This document shows, piece after piece, positions 17,884 through 26,707 of a stretch of DNA of 64,000 bases; the first letter of the stretch is position 1; each line of letters begins with the position of its first letter. Below the pieces are notes generated by a model. It searched no databases, had not been told where the DNA came from, and worked only from the letters and a program-made list of their open reading frames with translations. The stretch covers positions 1-64,000 of the forward strand of contig CAJTQL010000012.1 in the NCBI GenBank assembly GCA_910578285.1, read 5' to 3'. The DNA is from an uncultured Helicobacteraceae bacterium. Lineage in GTDB: Bacteria > Campylobacterota > Campylobacteria > Campylobacterales > Helicobacteraceae. A program made the position numbers and the translations under genes.

Positions 17884-19152
17884 ATGATTCATTTAGAAAC
17901 AAGCTCTGTCCACACTGCAAATCCTCTTGCAGATTCTGGCAATCCGCTTGTCGAATCCAACGACCCTTTTGGCGCTTCGCGATTGCCGCTCTACAACAAC
18001 GCAACGTTTGAATACGCAAGCAGCGACATGCTCGCAAAAGTCTCGAAAAATATGGCATTTGGCTATGTCTATACGCGCTCATCAAACCCCACAGTGCATG
18101 CCTACGAAGACCGCATTCGTGGTATGAGTGGTGCAATGGGCGTGATTGCAACCACAAGCGGAATGAGCGCGATTGCGCTTGCTGCGCTGTCTTTGCTCAA
18201 AAGTGGCGATAAGTTCGTGAGCACGGGCAAGGTTTTTGGGCATACTCTGGGCTTTTTCACCCAAACTCTCGCGGGGTTTGGAATCGAAGCTGTGCTCGTT
18301 GACATCGAAGATGAAAATGCACTCAAGACGGCACTCAACGATTCACGTGTGAAAATGTTATTTTTTGAAACACTCAACAATCCATGGTTGCAAATTTGCG
18401 ACTTGCGCAAAGTCTCTGCGCTCGCGCATGCATATAACGTGCCTGTTGTTGCTGATTGCACACTCACGCCATTTGCATTTTTCGATGCCAAAAAATTTGG
18501 AATCGACATCGAGATTATCAGCTCAACCAAAATCATTAGCGGTGGTGGTGGCGGACTTGGTGGCTTGGTTCTTGACTATGGCACGTTTGATTGGAGCAAG
18601 CATAGCAATCTCAAGGACACGTTCAAAAAAAGCGGCAAATGGGCGTTTCTCTACAAAGCGCGCAAGGAGATTCTGCTCTATCTCGGGCTCATTGCCGCGC
18701 CACACAATGCACACATGCATCTTGCAGGGCTCGAAACGCTCACGCTGCGCGCCCACAAAGCCTGCCAAAATGCGCTCGCCATTGCCGAATTTCTCGAGAG
18801 CAGCTCGATTCCGACAAACTATGTCGCACTGCGCTCAAGCCCTTATTTTGCGCTCTGCCTTGAGCAATTCAATGGGCAAGGAGGCTGCATTCTCACATTC
18901 AAACTTGGCAGCAAAGAGCGCGCCTATGCGTTTATGGACGCGCTGCGAATCATCAAAATTGCCACAAATATTTACGACACCAAAACGCTCATTATCTCGC
19001 CATCAGATGTCATCTATCCCGACACATCCATTGCCGAACAAGAAGCACTGGGAATCACGAGCGACATGCTACGTCTTTCTGTCGGAATCGAGAACGTACA
19101 AGATTTGATTACCGACATTAAAGTTGGACTGCAAAAAGCCGATTCTATATAA
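17884..19152 (+). CDS. O-acetylhomoserine sulfhydrylase-like Cys/Met-metabolism PLP enzyme
   Basis: A 422-residue fold-type I PLP enzyme. The substrate-binding YTRSSNPT, TTSGMSAIA, FFETLNNPW, Asp191 (VADCTLTP) and Lys216 in SSTKIISGGGG, the PLP Schiff base, are clear. Family members make homocysteine from O-acetylhomoserine (MetY) or cystathionine (MetB); the glycine-rich loop after the lysine and overall length favour MetY, but the exact reaction cannot be fixed from sequence by eye. GAGGAG precedes the ATG. Followed by a flagellar operon with a separate promoter. Confidence 0.78.
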   Translation: MIHLETSSVHTANPLADSGNPLVESNDPFGASRLPLYNNATFEYASSDMLAKVSKNMAFGYVYTRSSNPTVHAYEDRIRGMSGAMGVIATTSGMSAIALAALSLLKSGDKFVSTGKVFGHTLGFFTQTLAGFGIEAVLVDIEDENALKTALNDSRVKMLFFETLNNPWLQICDLRKVSALAHAYNVPVVADCTLTPFAFFDAKKFGIDIEIISSTKIISGGGGGLGGLVLDYGTFDWSKHSNLKDTFKKSGKWAFLYKARKEILLYLGLIAAPHNAHMHLAGLETLTLRAHKACQNALAIAEFLESSSIPTNYVALRSSPYFALCLEQFNGQGGCILTFKLGSKERAYAFMDALRIIKIATNIYDTKTLIISPSDVIYPDTSIAEQEALGITSDMLRLSVGIENVQDLITDIKVGLQKADSI

Positions 19153-19179
19153 TAGAAGCAAGCAATCAAAGCCCATTTA

Positions 19180-19194
19180 TGGAACTATAATTGC
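19180..19194 (+). promoter_or_regulatory. Sigma-54 (RpoN) promoter of the hook operon
   Basis: TGGAACTATAATTGC gives the invariant GG and GC of the -24/-12 elements separated by exactly 10 bases. It lies 50 bases before the fliK start and fits RpoN control of hook genes in Helicobacter. Confidence 0.8.
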
Positions 19195-19243
19195 TTGCAT
19201 TTATCTAAAATCTCACTGCAGGGACGCATACAAGGTTGTATAC

Positions 19244-22200
19244 ATGGTAGCAGTCAATCTTAACATAGAATCACAGGCAGAAATCGGCAAAAAAGGCAAA
19301 GTACGCAATGCCACAAGCGACCTTTTTACTCAACTTCTGAACAATGCGCTTGAAAAACAAAAACAACCCAGAGTGCTCGACCCCAAGCAGGCGATGCAAA
19401 ACGCGCAAAAGAGCGACTTTGGCGCGCTCACGCAAGAGGTGCTCAAAAGTATCAGCAAAAAAAGCGAGCCACAAAACACACAAGATTCCCAAAAACTGAA
19501 CAACGCAAACAAGGCATATAACAAGGCACAAGGAATCAAGGAACAGCCACAGCCTGTGGTGTTGCGCGAAGATTCTGCTCCCACACTGAAAAAGGAACAA
19601 CCAGAATTGGACAAGGCGATTGCCCAAACTGCGGATAAAAAAGAGCGGGCAGAATCAAAAGCGAATGCCGAAAAAGATGCGCCAAAAGATGCAAAGGAAA
19701 CGAAAGATAAAGAACGCAAAACAGCAAAAACCGAAAAAGAAGACAAACAAGAATCGACAGACAAAGCGAAACTAAAGCATGAAGATTCTACAGAAACAAC
19801 ACGGGATTTGAAGCAAAAACTTGCGAGCAAAGATGAAAAAGGCAAGGCAGAAAATTCTAAAGATTCTCAAGAGAAAATCGCAACAAAAGAGGAAAGAAGC
19901 GAATCTGCACAGAATAATGCCAAAGAAAAACTCGCAGAAACCAAGCAAGAAATGCAAAAAACCAACGATGAACTTCTCGCATCGATGTTGCGCAACTCAA
20001 AACAAATACTCAAAGTTTCTAAAGAAATTGCCGAGAAAGATAAAAAGCTAGACACAAAAGAATCTAAAGATTCAAAAGAATCAGCAAAGCCAGACACGAC
20101 TGAAGAATCTAAGAATGTAAGAGAAACAACAAAGTCTAAAACAAAAGATTCAAAGATTGCAAACGATTCAGAGGAAAAGATTGATGGCAAACAATCAACA
20201 GAAGATTCTAAAATCTTGCGCGAAACTCGAGAAAAAGTCATTCAAACTACAACGACAAAAGTCATAACGCAAGCCAAAGAGACAAATATTAAAATTGAGC
20301 TTGCAAATTTGCTCAATTTTAGAACCTCAACACAACAAGAACTCAAAGAAGATTTGCAAAATACGATTGCTCAACAAAAGGACAAACTAGCAAACACAAA
20401 TCCACAGGATTCGTTGCATATTTCAAATCGGCTTGCAAAGATTATCGAAAAACTGCTTGTGCGCTACCAAAGTGATGACCCAAATGCGATTGCGGGCGCA
20501 TTCAAACATGGATTGCAGCTTGCAAGTTTAAGCGCTGAAGATTCCAAAGCATTGACACAGATTAGCGCTGAACTCTCGCAAAAAGGCATTCGTTTGCAAG
20601 AGATTCTCTTGCAAGCTCTTGAGGAATTGCAAACAGAAAAACAACCCAAAATTGTGCAAGCCGAAATCAAAGAATCTAAGCCAACAAATAATGCGAATGC
20701 GCAAAAAATCATGACGCAATTGGTGCAAGACATCAAGGACAATTTGCGTGATACGATTCTAGGATTTATCGGCAAAGACAACAAAGAAATGCCCCAAACG
20801 ATTCTAGGAATGAGCAAGGGGATGAGCAATACTGAATTTGCGACAGACATCAAAGACATTGTGCAAAAACTCGAGACAATGTTGCGCGAGACTCTAAGGC
20901 TCGAAGAAAGCGAAACAAAGGCGATTGGCAAAGAAATTTTAATTCAAAATCTCTTGAAAGATAGCAACACAACAAAAATTGCTTTTGATAAAAAAGACTT
21001 GATTCTTATGCGCGCACAATCGTTGGTTCAAGCTCCACAAAATCCAAGCACACAAAGCAAAGAAATTGTACAAAATGAGATTCTCAATAAAATCTTGAGT
21101 GGTTCAACGATAAGCTTGAGTCTACTCAAAGAGCTTGCAGGTTCGTTTGCAAACTATAAAGAACAAGAACAATGGCTGCAAAAATTCGCCGAATTTGCAA
21201 ATTTGAATCTCAAAAACTTCCAATACAGCAGCCTCAATTCTACACCCATTTTTAGTGGGCTTGGTGCGAAAAATCCGCTTCTAAGTGCGCTTTTGCAGGG
21301 TAATATAGAATTACAAAAAACACTCTTTGACTATGCAAATGATGCCAAAGATGGCAAAATACCAAATTTGAGCGCACCAATTCCAAACCGATTTGTGCCC
21401 AATACCATCCCAGCGCCTGTCAAGCCGAACATCAAACACCCACTGACTGCAAAACTCGCCGAGCTGAACGCCAAGACAGCAGCACTAGTCGGCGCAAAAC
21501 CTGATTTCTCTCCTAATGATGCGGGCAAAATCTCGCTCGAAGAGCTCATCGCACGTGAACGTTTGGCGATTCAAAACGCTGTGGAGCAAACCAAAACCCA
21601 AACGATAATGCAGCAACCAAACGCGGCAGAATCGAGCATTGCCAAGACGCTTCAGGCTTTTAAAGAAGAGATTTATAAGGAAGTCTTTAACAAAAAGAAT
21701 GACGAACAAAGCGAGGAAGAGACAATTCTAAATCAGCAAGCGACCAAGACGATAAAAACAACCGATAAAAAGGTGAGCGCAAAAACATCGAATCTTTCAC
21801 AAAACAATACGCAAAGTTCGAACGCGAGCGAGGATAGATACCGCCAAAACAACGCGAGCAATGAACGCCCCAACCCAACGCACAGCAGCCAAAACACAAC
21901 GAGCGAAACGCTTAGATGGCAACAAAATGAGTACGATAAACAGCAAGCAAACCAACAAGAGGCGCAAAAGCTGCACAATCAGAACGCAACATTGCTCACG
22001 CCTGAAAATAAAAAACAAGCGGCGAGTGCGAGTGTGGGCAAAGCCTCAATCCTTGATGTTCTAAGCGCAAAAATCACCCAAAACACAAAGGAAAAAGAGG
22101 CAACACCACAGGCTATTGTGATAGATTCCAAAACTGAAATTGCCTATCGCAGTGCAGCAGCAAAAGAGACATTGCGCAATTTCACGGGCTCTTTGCGCGA

Positions 22201-22687
22201 GGGAATCAATAATTATAAGCCGCCTCTAAGCAAGCTTTCTATCGAGCTCTCGCCCGAACATCTCGGCAATGTCGAGGTAACGCTCAAACAGCGCGGGGCA
22301 CAGCTCGTTGTCCAGATTCATTCCAATCCACAAGCATTGCAGCTCTTTATGGCAAATGCGCAGGATTTCAAGCAGCAATTGTTTGGAATCGGTTATGAGA
22401 ATATTGAGATGACTTTCCAAGATGCCGATGGTAACTATTATAGCGATAGCAATGGACAAGGTGGGGGCGGAAACCATAGCGGTGAGCAAGAACAACAAAG
22501 ACAAAATGAGCGCGAGAATGACGAATCCACGCTCGAAGAATTGCAGATGAAGCAAGAAATGGCTCAAGAAATTGGAATCAATAGCCGAACATGGAACACT
22601 TTTGGCTTGCAAGCCTATAAGAATTCAGATAGCGTGATGCAAAAATTGCGCTTCTTAGAGCTTACGCTCACACCAAAATACGCATAA
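19244..22687 (+). CDS. fliK: Flagellar hook-length control protein FliK
   Basis: A 1147-residue protein that should act as the hook-length ruler and export-specificity switch. Residues 40 to about 400 are Lys/Glu/Asp/Ser/Thr-rich, low-complexity and probably disordered. The C-terminal domain around residues 980-1070 has the Flg_hook pattern LSIELSPEHLGNVEVTLKQ followed by GAQLVVQI and the Gln-rich end. The start at 19244 is set by the upstream sigma-54 promoter; the longer frame from 19124 would begin inside the PLP gene. It is far longer than enteric FliK (about 400), as is usual in this group. Followed by flgD after 10 bases. Confidence 0.88.
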   Translation: MVAVNLNIESQAEIGKKGKVRNATSDLFTQLLNNALEKQKQPRVLDPKQAMQNAQKSDFGALTQEVLKSISKKSEPQNTQDSQKLNNANKAYNKAQGIKEQPQPVVLREDSAPTLKKEQPELDKAIAQTADKKERAESKANAEKDAPKDAKETKDKERKTAKTEKEDKQESTDKAKLKHEDSTETTRDLKQKLASKDEKGKAENSKDSQEKIATKEERSESAQNNAKEKLAETKQEMQKTNDELLASMLRNSKQILKVSKEIAEKDKKLDTKESKDSKESAKPDTTEESKNVRETTKSKTKDSKIANDSEEKIDGKQSTEDSKILRETREKVIQTTTTKVITQAKETNIKIELANLLNFRTSTQQELKEDLQNTIAQQKDKLANTNPQDSLHISNRLAKIIEKLLVRYQSDDPNAIAGAFKHGLQLASLSAEDSKALTQISAELSQKGIRLQEILLQALEELQTEKQPKIVQAEIKESKPTNNANAQKIMTQLVQDIKDNLRDTILGFIGKDNKEMPQTILGMSKGMSNTEFATDIKDIVQKLETMLRETLRLEESETKAIGKEILIQNLLKDSNTTKIAFDKKDLILMRAQSLVQAPQNPSTQSKEIVQNEILNKILSGSTISLSLLKELAGSFANYKEQEQWLQKFAEFANLNLKNFQYSSLNSTPIFSGLGAKNPLLSALLQGNIELQKTLFDYANDAKDGKIPNLSAPIPNRFVPNTIPAPVKPNIKHPLTAKLAELNAKTAALVGAKPDFSPNDAGKISLEELIARERLAIQNAVEQTKTQTIMQQPNAAESSIAKTLQAFKEEIYKEVFNKKNDEQSEEETILNQQATKTIKTTDKKVSAKTSNLSQNNTQSSNASEDRYRQNNASNERPNPTHSSQNTTSETLRWQQNEYDKQQANQQEAQKLHNQNATLLTPENKKQAASASVGKASILDVLSAKITQNTKEKEATPQAIVIDSKTEIAYRSAAAKETLRNFTGSLREGINNYKPPLSKLSIELSPEHLGNVEVTLKQRGAQLVVQIHSNPQALQLFMANAQDFKQQLFGIGYENIEMTFQDADGNYYSDSNGQGGGGNHSGEQEQQRQNERENDESTLEELQMKQEMAQEIGINSRTWNTFGLQAYKNSDSVMQKLRFLELTLTPKYA

Positions 22688-22697
22688 AGGATAAGAT

Positions 22698-23879
22698 ATG
22701 GCAAATATTTCAGGAGTCAACAGCGGGTACAACACCCCAACGATGAACACCACAAACAAAAAAGACAGCGGTAGCGGCACGAATACAAACAGCGGGCTCA
22801 ATCAAGCAACGAATCCCGATAAGAATAGTGGTAGCGGGACAAACACAGACAATGGGCTCAACAAACCCACCAATGGCAGCAACAGCGGCAGTGGTAGCGG
22901 GACAAACACAGACAATGGGCTCAACAAACCCACCAATGGCAGCAACAGCGGTAGTGGCAGCGGGACAAGTGGTAGCGGTAGCGGGACAAATAGTGGTAGC
23001 GGCAGCAATGGAGTTACATCGCCCACTGACAACCCCTCGCATGCGACAAAGCCCAAGGACGACAACAACGGCCTCGACAAGGATGCTTTCCTTAAGCTTT
23101 TCTTGGAACAGCTCAAAGCACAAGACCCAACCGCACCAATGGAGACCAACCAGATTCTCGAGCAAAGCGCGATGATGACGCAAATCGAGATGCAGCAACA
23201 AATGAAAGAAACGCTCGCATCGATGACCGAATCAATTGAAAACATGGCAAAAAGTGCCGATGCACTCGCGAAATTCCAAACAACTATGGGCGAAGTTTTG
23301 AAAGATCTTAGCACAAACATTGAAGGCAACAATGAAATTACGACACTGCTCGCGCAACTTAATGCGTATAATACGAGCGGCGTTTTGGGCAAGATTGCCG
23401 AAACACAATTCACAGGAATCCAGCTTACAGAAGAACAAGTGGGCAAGCGCCAAACTTTTGACCTCTATTTTGACGAGCCGATTAACCTCGACAAAAACAA
23501 CGGCGGAAACGAACTTGCAAAAGTGATTATCAAAGATTCTAATGGCGCGACAGTCAAAACGATTGATCTCGCAAAGTATCGTGACCCAGAAACGGGAGCG
23601 GCTGTGGATTTGAACGGCAAGAAAGGGTATATTACCTTTGAATGGGACGCAAAAGACCAAAGTAGCAACAATGTCAAAGCAGGCGGGTATAGCATCACTG
23701 CCGAGTACAACTATGAGAGCGATGGCAAAACCGTCAAAACAACCAAGATTGGACGCGGCGAGGTGATGGGTGTGGCATTCCAAAATGGAATCCCATTCAT
23801 CAAGCTTGGCACATCGAACTCGAACAACAACCATTTCCAAATGCTTGGCGCAACACAATTCTATGCAAAACCAGCATAA
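22698..23879 (+). CDS. flgD: Flagellar hook capping protein FlgD
   Basis: Scaffold cap for hook assembly, 393 residues. Residues 15-115 are a Gly/Ser/Asn/Thr-rich linker with 21-residue tandem repeats. Then comes the conserved FlgD N-terminal motif (DKDAFLKLFLEQLKAQDPTA, METNQILEQSAMMTQIEM), and the C-terminal half holds the FlgD Tudor/Ig part (GYITFEWDAKDQSSNNVKAG). The repetitive linker upstream of the export/assembly motif is the odd feature. Lies between fliK and flgE, all on one transcript. Confidence 0.92.
   Translation: MANISGVNSGYNTPTMNTTNKKDSGSGTNTNSGLNQATNPDKNSGSGTNTDNGLNKPTNGSNSGSGSGTNTDNGLNKPTNGSNSGSGSGTSGSGSGTNSGSGSNGVTSPTDNPSHATKPKDDNNGLDKDAFLKLFLEQLKAQDPTAPMETNQILEQSAMMTQIEMQQQMKETLASMTESIENMAKSADALAKFQTTMGEVLKDLSTNIEGNNEITTLLAQLNAYNTSGVLGKIAETQFTGIQLTEEQVGKRQTFDLYFDEPINLDKNNGGNELAKVIIKDSNGATVKTIDLAKYRDPETGAAVDLNGKKGYITFEWDAKDQSSNNVKAGGYSITAEYNYESDGKTVKTTKIGRGEVMGVAFQNGIPFIKLGTSNSNNNHFQMLGATQFYAKPA
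22831..22956 (+). repeat. 63-bp tandem repeats in flgD
   Basis: The unit encoding GSGTNTDNGLNKPTNGSNSGS (starting at gtagcggg, 22831 and 22894) occurs twice almost unchanged, with a diverged copy before (GSGTNTNSGLNQATN) and shorter GSGSGT echoes after. The period is 63 bases, so expansion or loss keeps the reading frame. Confidence 0.9.
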
Positions 23880-23897
23880 GCAGGGGAGGAGGCAACA

Positions 23898-25805
23898 ATG
23901 AACGCAACATTATATAACGGAGTAAGCGGGATTCGCACAAATCAAGTTGGGCTTGATGTAACATCTAACAACATCTCAAATGCTAACACTGTGGGCTACA
24001 AGGCGAATACATCGGAGTTCAAATCGTTTATCGCGAAATTGAGCCAAAATGCAAATTCACCCATTAGCAATGATTATAACTATGGCGCTGCTGTTGCGGC
24101 AACGCCCACAAACACAAACGATGGGACATACAAAAGCAGCAAGGGCGAGTTCCATTTTGCCTATTCAGGCAAAGGCTGGATTACTGTGGGCAAAAATTCG
24201 GAGGGGACATTTGATGTCCTCAACCCACAGCTCACAGTGAGCCAACAAAACTTTTTCACACGCAATGGGCAGTTTACGCGCGATTCTGAAGGCTATATCG
24301 TCAATAGTGATGGCTACTATCTCTATGGAATCAACCTCGGCAAAATCGGCGAGGATGGTACATTCATCGGTGGAACAACGTATGAACAAGATGTCGCTGC
24401 ACTCACGGGCTCCGAGCTTACACCAATTCAGATTCCAAAAGATGTGTATTATCGCCCCAACATCACAACCGAGATTAACCTCGCCTTTAACTTAAACCGC
24501 GGCGAAAAAGAGAATAATAAGACTCTCGCAGACGCATTTGCGAATATGGACGGCTCGGTGAATTTCGATGCGGTATTTGAGCAAGATTGGAATTCGTTTA
24601 AGAATGGCAGCGGCAATTCACTCGATGTTTTTGCCAACAAGACGTTCAATATCCGCGTGCCCGCGCAGATTGAGAATCCCGACTTTGACCCCGACCAAAA
24701 CATCAGCGACAATAACCCGCAATACATCGCTAATCCTAATGTAACGCGCTTTGTCTATGGCGATGATGCTATCGATGCAAATGGCAATGTTACAGCGCAG
24801 GGATTCCGCACTGTGGCTCAATTGCGCGATTTGCTCGCCAATGCTGGGCTCACGCTCGATGTGCAACGCACTGACGATGGCAGCGGATTTGAGGGTTCGA
24901 GCTTTGTGATTAGCAATGCGACAGATGCAGATATGGCCATTGCTATCGATGGCTCGTTTGCCAAGGCGCTTGGGCTCACAACCGATAATTATAATTTGCG
25001 CGCACCCACAGGCAATGTGCAAGAAGATAAAAACAGCCGAATCGTAGGCTCGGCAGTGACCGTGCCTAGCTATGGATATAGCAACGATATATTCGATGAA
25101 CAGGGGAATAAATATTATTTACGTAACCAATTCTATCTCAAACAAGCAGGCGGCGTTGGTGGGCAAGAGGAAATTTGGGCTGTCAAGACTTCGATTATCG
25201 GCAGCAATGGTGTTACCAACTTTAGCGATAGCTACACTGAAAGCGAATTGCGCTTCAATGGAGGCAATATTGTCGACCAAGGACCCATCAATGTGCCTTT
25301 TATCGGTGGCAACTTGTCGATGAATCTTAGCGGTGTCGATGGGCGACAAACCACAGCCTTTACCGGCGAGGCTTCGAGCTTTGTTGACCAAGCCCAAGAT
25401 GGAGTCGGCGCAGGACGATTGGAAAAGGTGGGATTCAATAGTGATGGACTCATTGTCTTGAATTTCGACAACGGCAAGCAAGAAATCATGGGGCGCGTTG
25501 GAATCACTGCGTTTGTGAATGACCAAGGGCTCAAAAAAATCGGCGGTAACCTCTTTGCTCTCGATGTTCAAGGCTTTGGCGGGCAGATTGGAATGTTGAG
25601 CGGACCACCCTTGCTTGGCTGGGATGAAAACAGCGGCGCGCTCAAATTTGGGCAAGTTATGGACAATATGATTGAATACAGCAATGTCAATATCGCAGAT
25701 GCGCTTACCGAACTCATCGTCTTCCAACGTGGCTATTCATTCAATGCAAAGGCATTCACCACAGGTGATGATTTGATTAAAGAAGCTATTGCACTCAAAC
25801 GATAG
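23898..25805 (+). CDS. flgE: Flagellar hook protein FlgE
   Basis: Structural subunit of the hook, 635 residues. The N-terminus carries the rod/hook signature (LYNGVSGIRTNQVGLDVTSN, then NISNANTVGYKA) and the C-terminus the matching helix (MIEYSNVNIADALTELIVFQ, then RGYSFNAKAF). The central region is the variable surface domain. A Shine-Dalgarno stretch GGGGAGGAGG precedes the ATG. It closes the fliK-flgD-flgE operon; a strong hairpin follows the stop. Confidence 0.95.
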   Translation: MNATLYNGVSGIRTNQVGLDVTSNNISNANTVGYKANTSEFKSFIAKLSQNANSPISNDYNYGAAVAATPTNTNDGTYKSSKGEFHFAYSGKGWITVGKNSEGTFDVLNPQLTVSQQNFFTRNGQFTRDSEGYIVNSDGYYLYGINLGKIGEDGTFIGGTTYEQDVAALTGSELTPIQIPKDVYYRPNITTEINLAFNLNRGEKENNKTLADAFANMDGSVNFDAVFEQDWNSFKNGSGNSLDVFANKTFNIRVPAQIENPDFDPDQNISDNNPQYIANPNVTRFVYGDDAIDANGNVTAQGFRTVAQLRDLLANAGLTLDVQRTDDGSGFEGSSFVISNATDADMAIAIDGSFAKALGLTTDNYNLRAPTGNVQEDKNSRIVGSAVTVPSYGYSNDIFDEQGNKYYLRNQFYLKQAGGVGGQEEIWAVKTSIIGSNGVTNFSDSYTESELRFNGGNIVDQGPINVPFIGGNLSMNLSGVDGRQTTAFTGEASSFVDQAQDGVGAGRLEKVGFNSDGLIVLNFDNGKQEIMGRVGITAFVNDQGLKKIGGNLFALDVQGFGGQIGMLSGPPLLGWDENSGALKFGQVMDNMIEYSNVNIADALTELIVFQRGYSFNAKAFTTGDDLIKEAIALKR

Positions 25806-25845
25806 CATTCATCTGCTTCTTTCCCTCTTAAACTTTTTTAAAGAT

Positions 25846-25873
25846 AAGAAGTGGTAGTATTCTACCACTTCTT
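25846..25873 (+). terminator. Hairpin terminator after flgE
   Basis: aagaagtggtag-tatt-ctaccacttctt is a perfect 12-base stem with a 4-base loop, located between the flgE stop and the tRNA gene. It lacks a long T run on its 3' side, so termination strength is uncertain. Confidence 0.65.
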
Positions 25874-25876
25874 TAT

Positions 25877-25951
25877 GGCTCGGTAGCTCAGTGGTAGAGC
25901 AGTGGACTGAAAATCCTCGTGTCGGTGGTTCAATTCCGCCTCGAGCCACCA
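25877..25951 (+). tRNA. tRNA-Phe (anticodon GAA)
   Basis: A 75-base cloverleaf starting GGCTCGG and ending with the encoded CCA. The acceptor stem pairs with TCGAGCC (last pair G-U). The D arm is AGCTCAGTGGTAGAGC, the anticodon loop CTGAAAA (anticodon GAA), the T arm CGGTGGTTCAATTCCGCC. The anticodon stem GTGGA/TCCTC contains a T-T mismatch at its second pair, which is unusual but tolerated in some tRNAs. Confidence 0.93.
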
Positions 25952-26008
25952 TCGGCAGGCAGTGTTTTGGCTTAATCATGCTCATGTAACTGAAACAAGG
26001 AGGGCACG

Positions 26009-26542
26009 ATGGGCATCTTTGATGGCATAGAAAATGTCGGTATGAAAGACAAAAAACAGCGTGTGTTCTACTGCTTTGATGGCAAAGAAGACCATTGGCG
26101 AATCTACAAACTCACTCCCCAGCTCTCTTCTGTCACAGGACAAAAAATCCTCACTCCCCAACAATGGGAGCTTGTCTTGAAACGTGGCAAACAGGCTATC
26201 AAACAATGGACAATCAGAAATCTTGAAGTTGCGCAATGTATGGTTGTGCTTATCGGTTCGCATACATCAGAACGTGAAATTGTGCTTGACCAGATTCGGC
26301 AGGCATGGGAGATGAAAAAACCCATGATTGGAATCCATATCCATCATTGTGATGATGTCGCGCATAAATGCTCGCTTAAAGGCGATAATCCTTTCGAGCT
26401 CGTGACGGTCGATAACATCAAACTCTCGGACAAAATCGCCGTTTATAACCCGCCTTCGCGGCAACACAAAGAAGTGATTGCATATATCCAACAATACATT
26501 CAAGGCTGGATTACCACAGCAATTGTTGATAGTCAATTCTAA
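26009..26542 (+). CDS. ThsB-like TIR-domain protein (MTH538/DUF1863 type)
   Basis: A 177-residue protein whose whole length matches a TIR-like fold: strand 1 RVFYCFDGKEDHWR (residues 19-31), then VVLIGSHTSE and KPMIGIHIHH (residues 79-113), followed by KGDNPFEL. This order is what I remember of ThsB, the TIR protein of Thoeris anti-phage systems that makes an NAD-derived signal. The position usually held by the catalytic Glu (in a WxxxE-like helix) appears to be Gln95, preceded by Asp94, so activity is uncertain. No ThsA-like effector lies nearby: upstream is tRNA-Phe, downstream ccoN. AAGGAGG precedes the ATG. A non-defence TIR/DUF1863 role is possible. Confidence 0.72.
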   Translation: MGIFDGIENVGMKDKKQRVFYCFDGKEDHWRIYKLTPQLSSVTGQKILTPQQWELVLKRGKQAIKQWTIRNLEVAQCMVVLIGSHTSEREIVLDQIRQAWEMKKPMIGIHIHHCDDVAHKCSLKGDNPFELVTVDNIKLSDKIAVYNPPSRQHKEVIAYIQQYIQGWITTAIVDSQF

Positions 26543-26707
26543 ATGATTCTTGCACGCATGTAACCCAAACATTAAAGTTTGGTAAACAAGAAATAATTAT
26601 TGAATAAAATTTCAATTTTTCTCAAAAACTTAAGCATTTTTTCATACGCGCTTGCCTACAATTGCAAGGTGTACTCTTAGGAACACTAATGCAAAAGGAG
26701 GAAATGT

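Noticed and set aside
19124..19243. Upstream extension of fliK by 40 codons
   Set aside because: It begins inside the preceding gene and would place the sigma-54 promoter within the coding region; the 19244 start is simpler.
22768..22990. Regularly spaced repeats that could suggest a CRISPR array
   Set aside because: They are coding tandem repeats of flgD with a 63-base period and no unique spacers.
25877..26542. tRNA-Phe as attachment site for an integrated element carrying the TIR gene
   Set aside because: No duplicated tRNA 3' end, integrase or transposase is visible downstream; ccoN follows closely.
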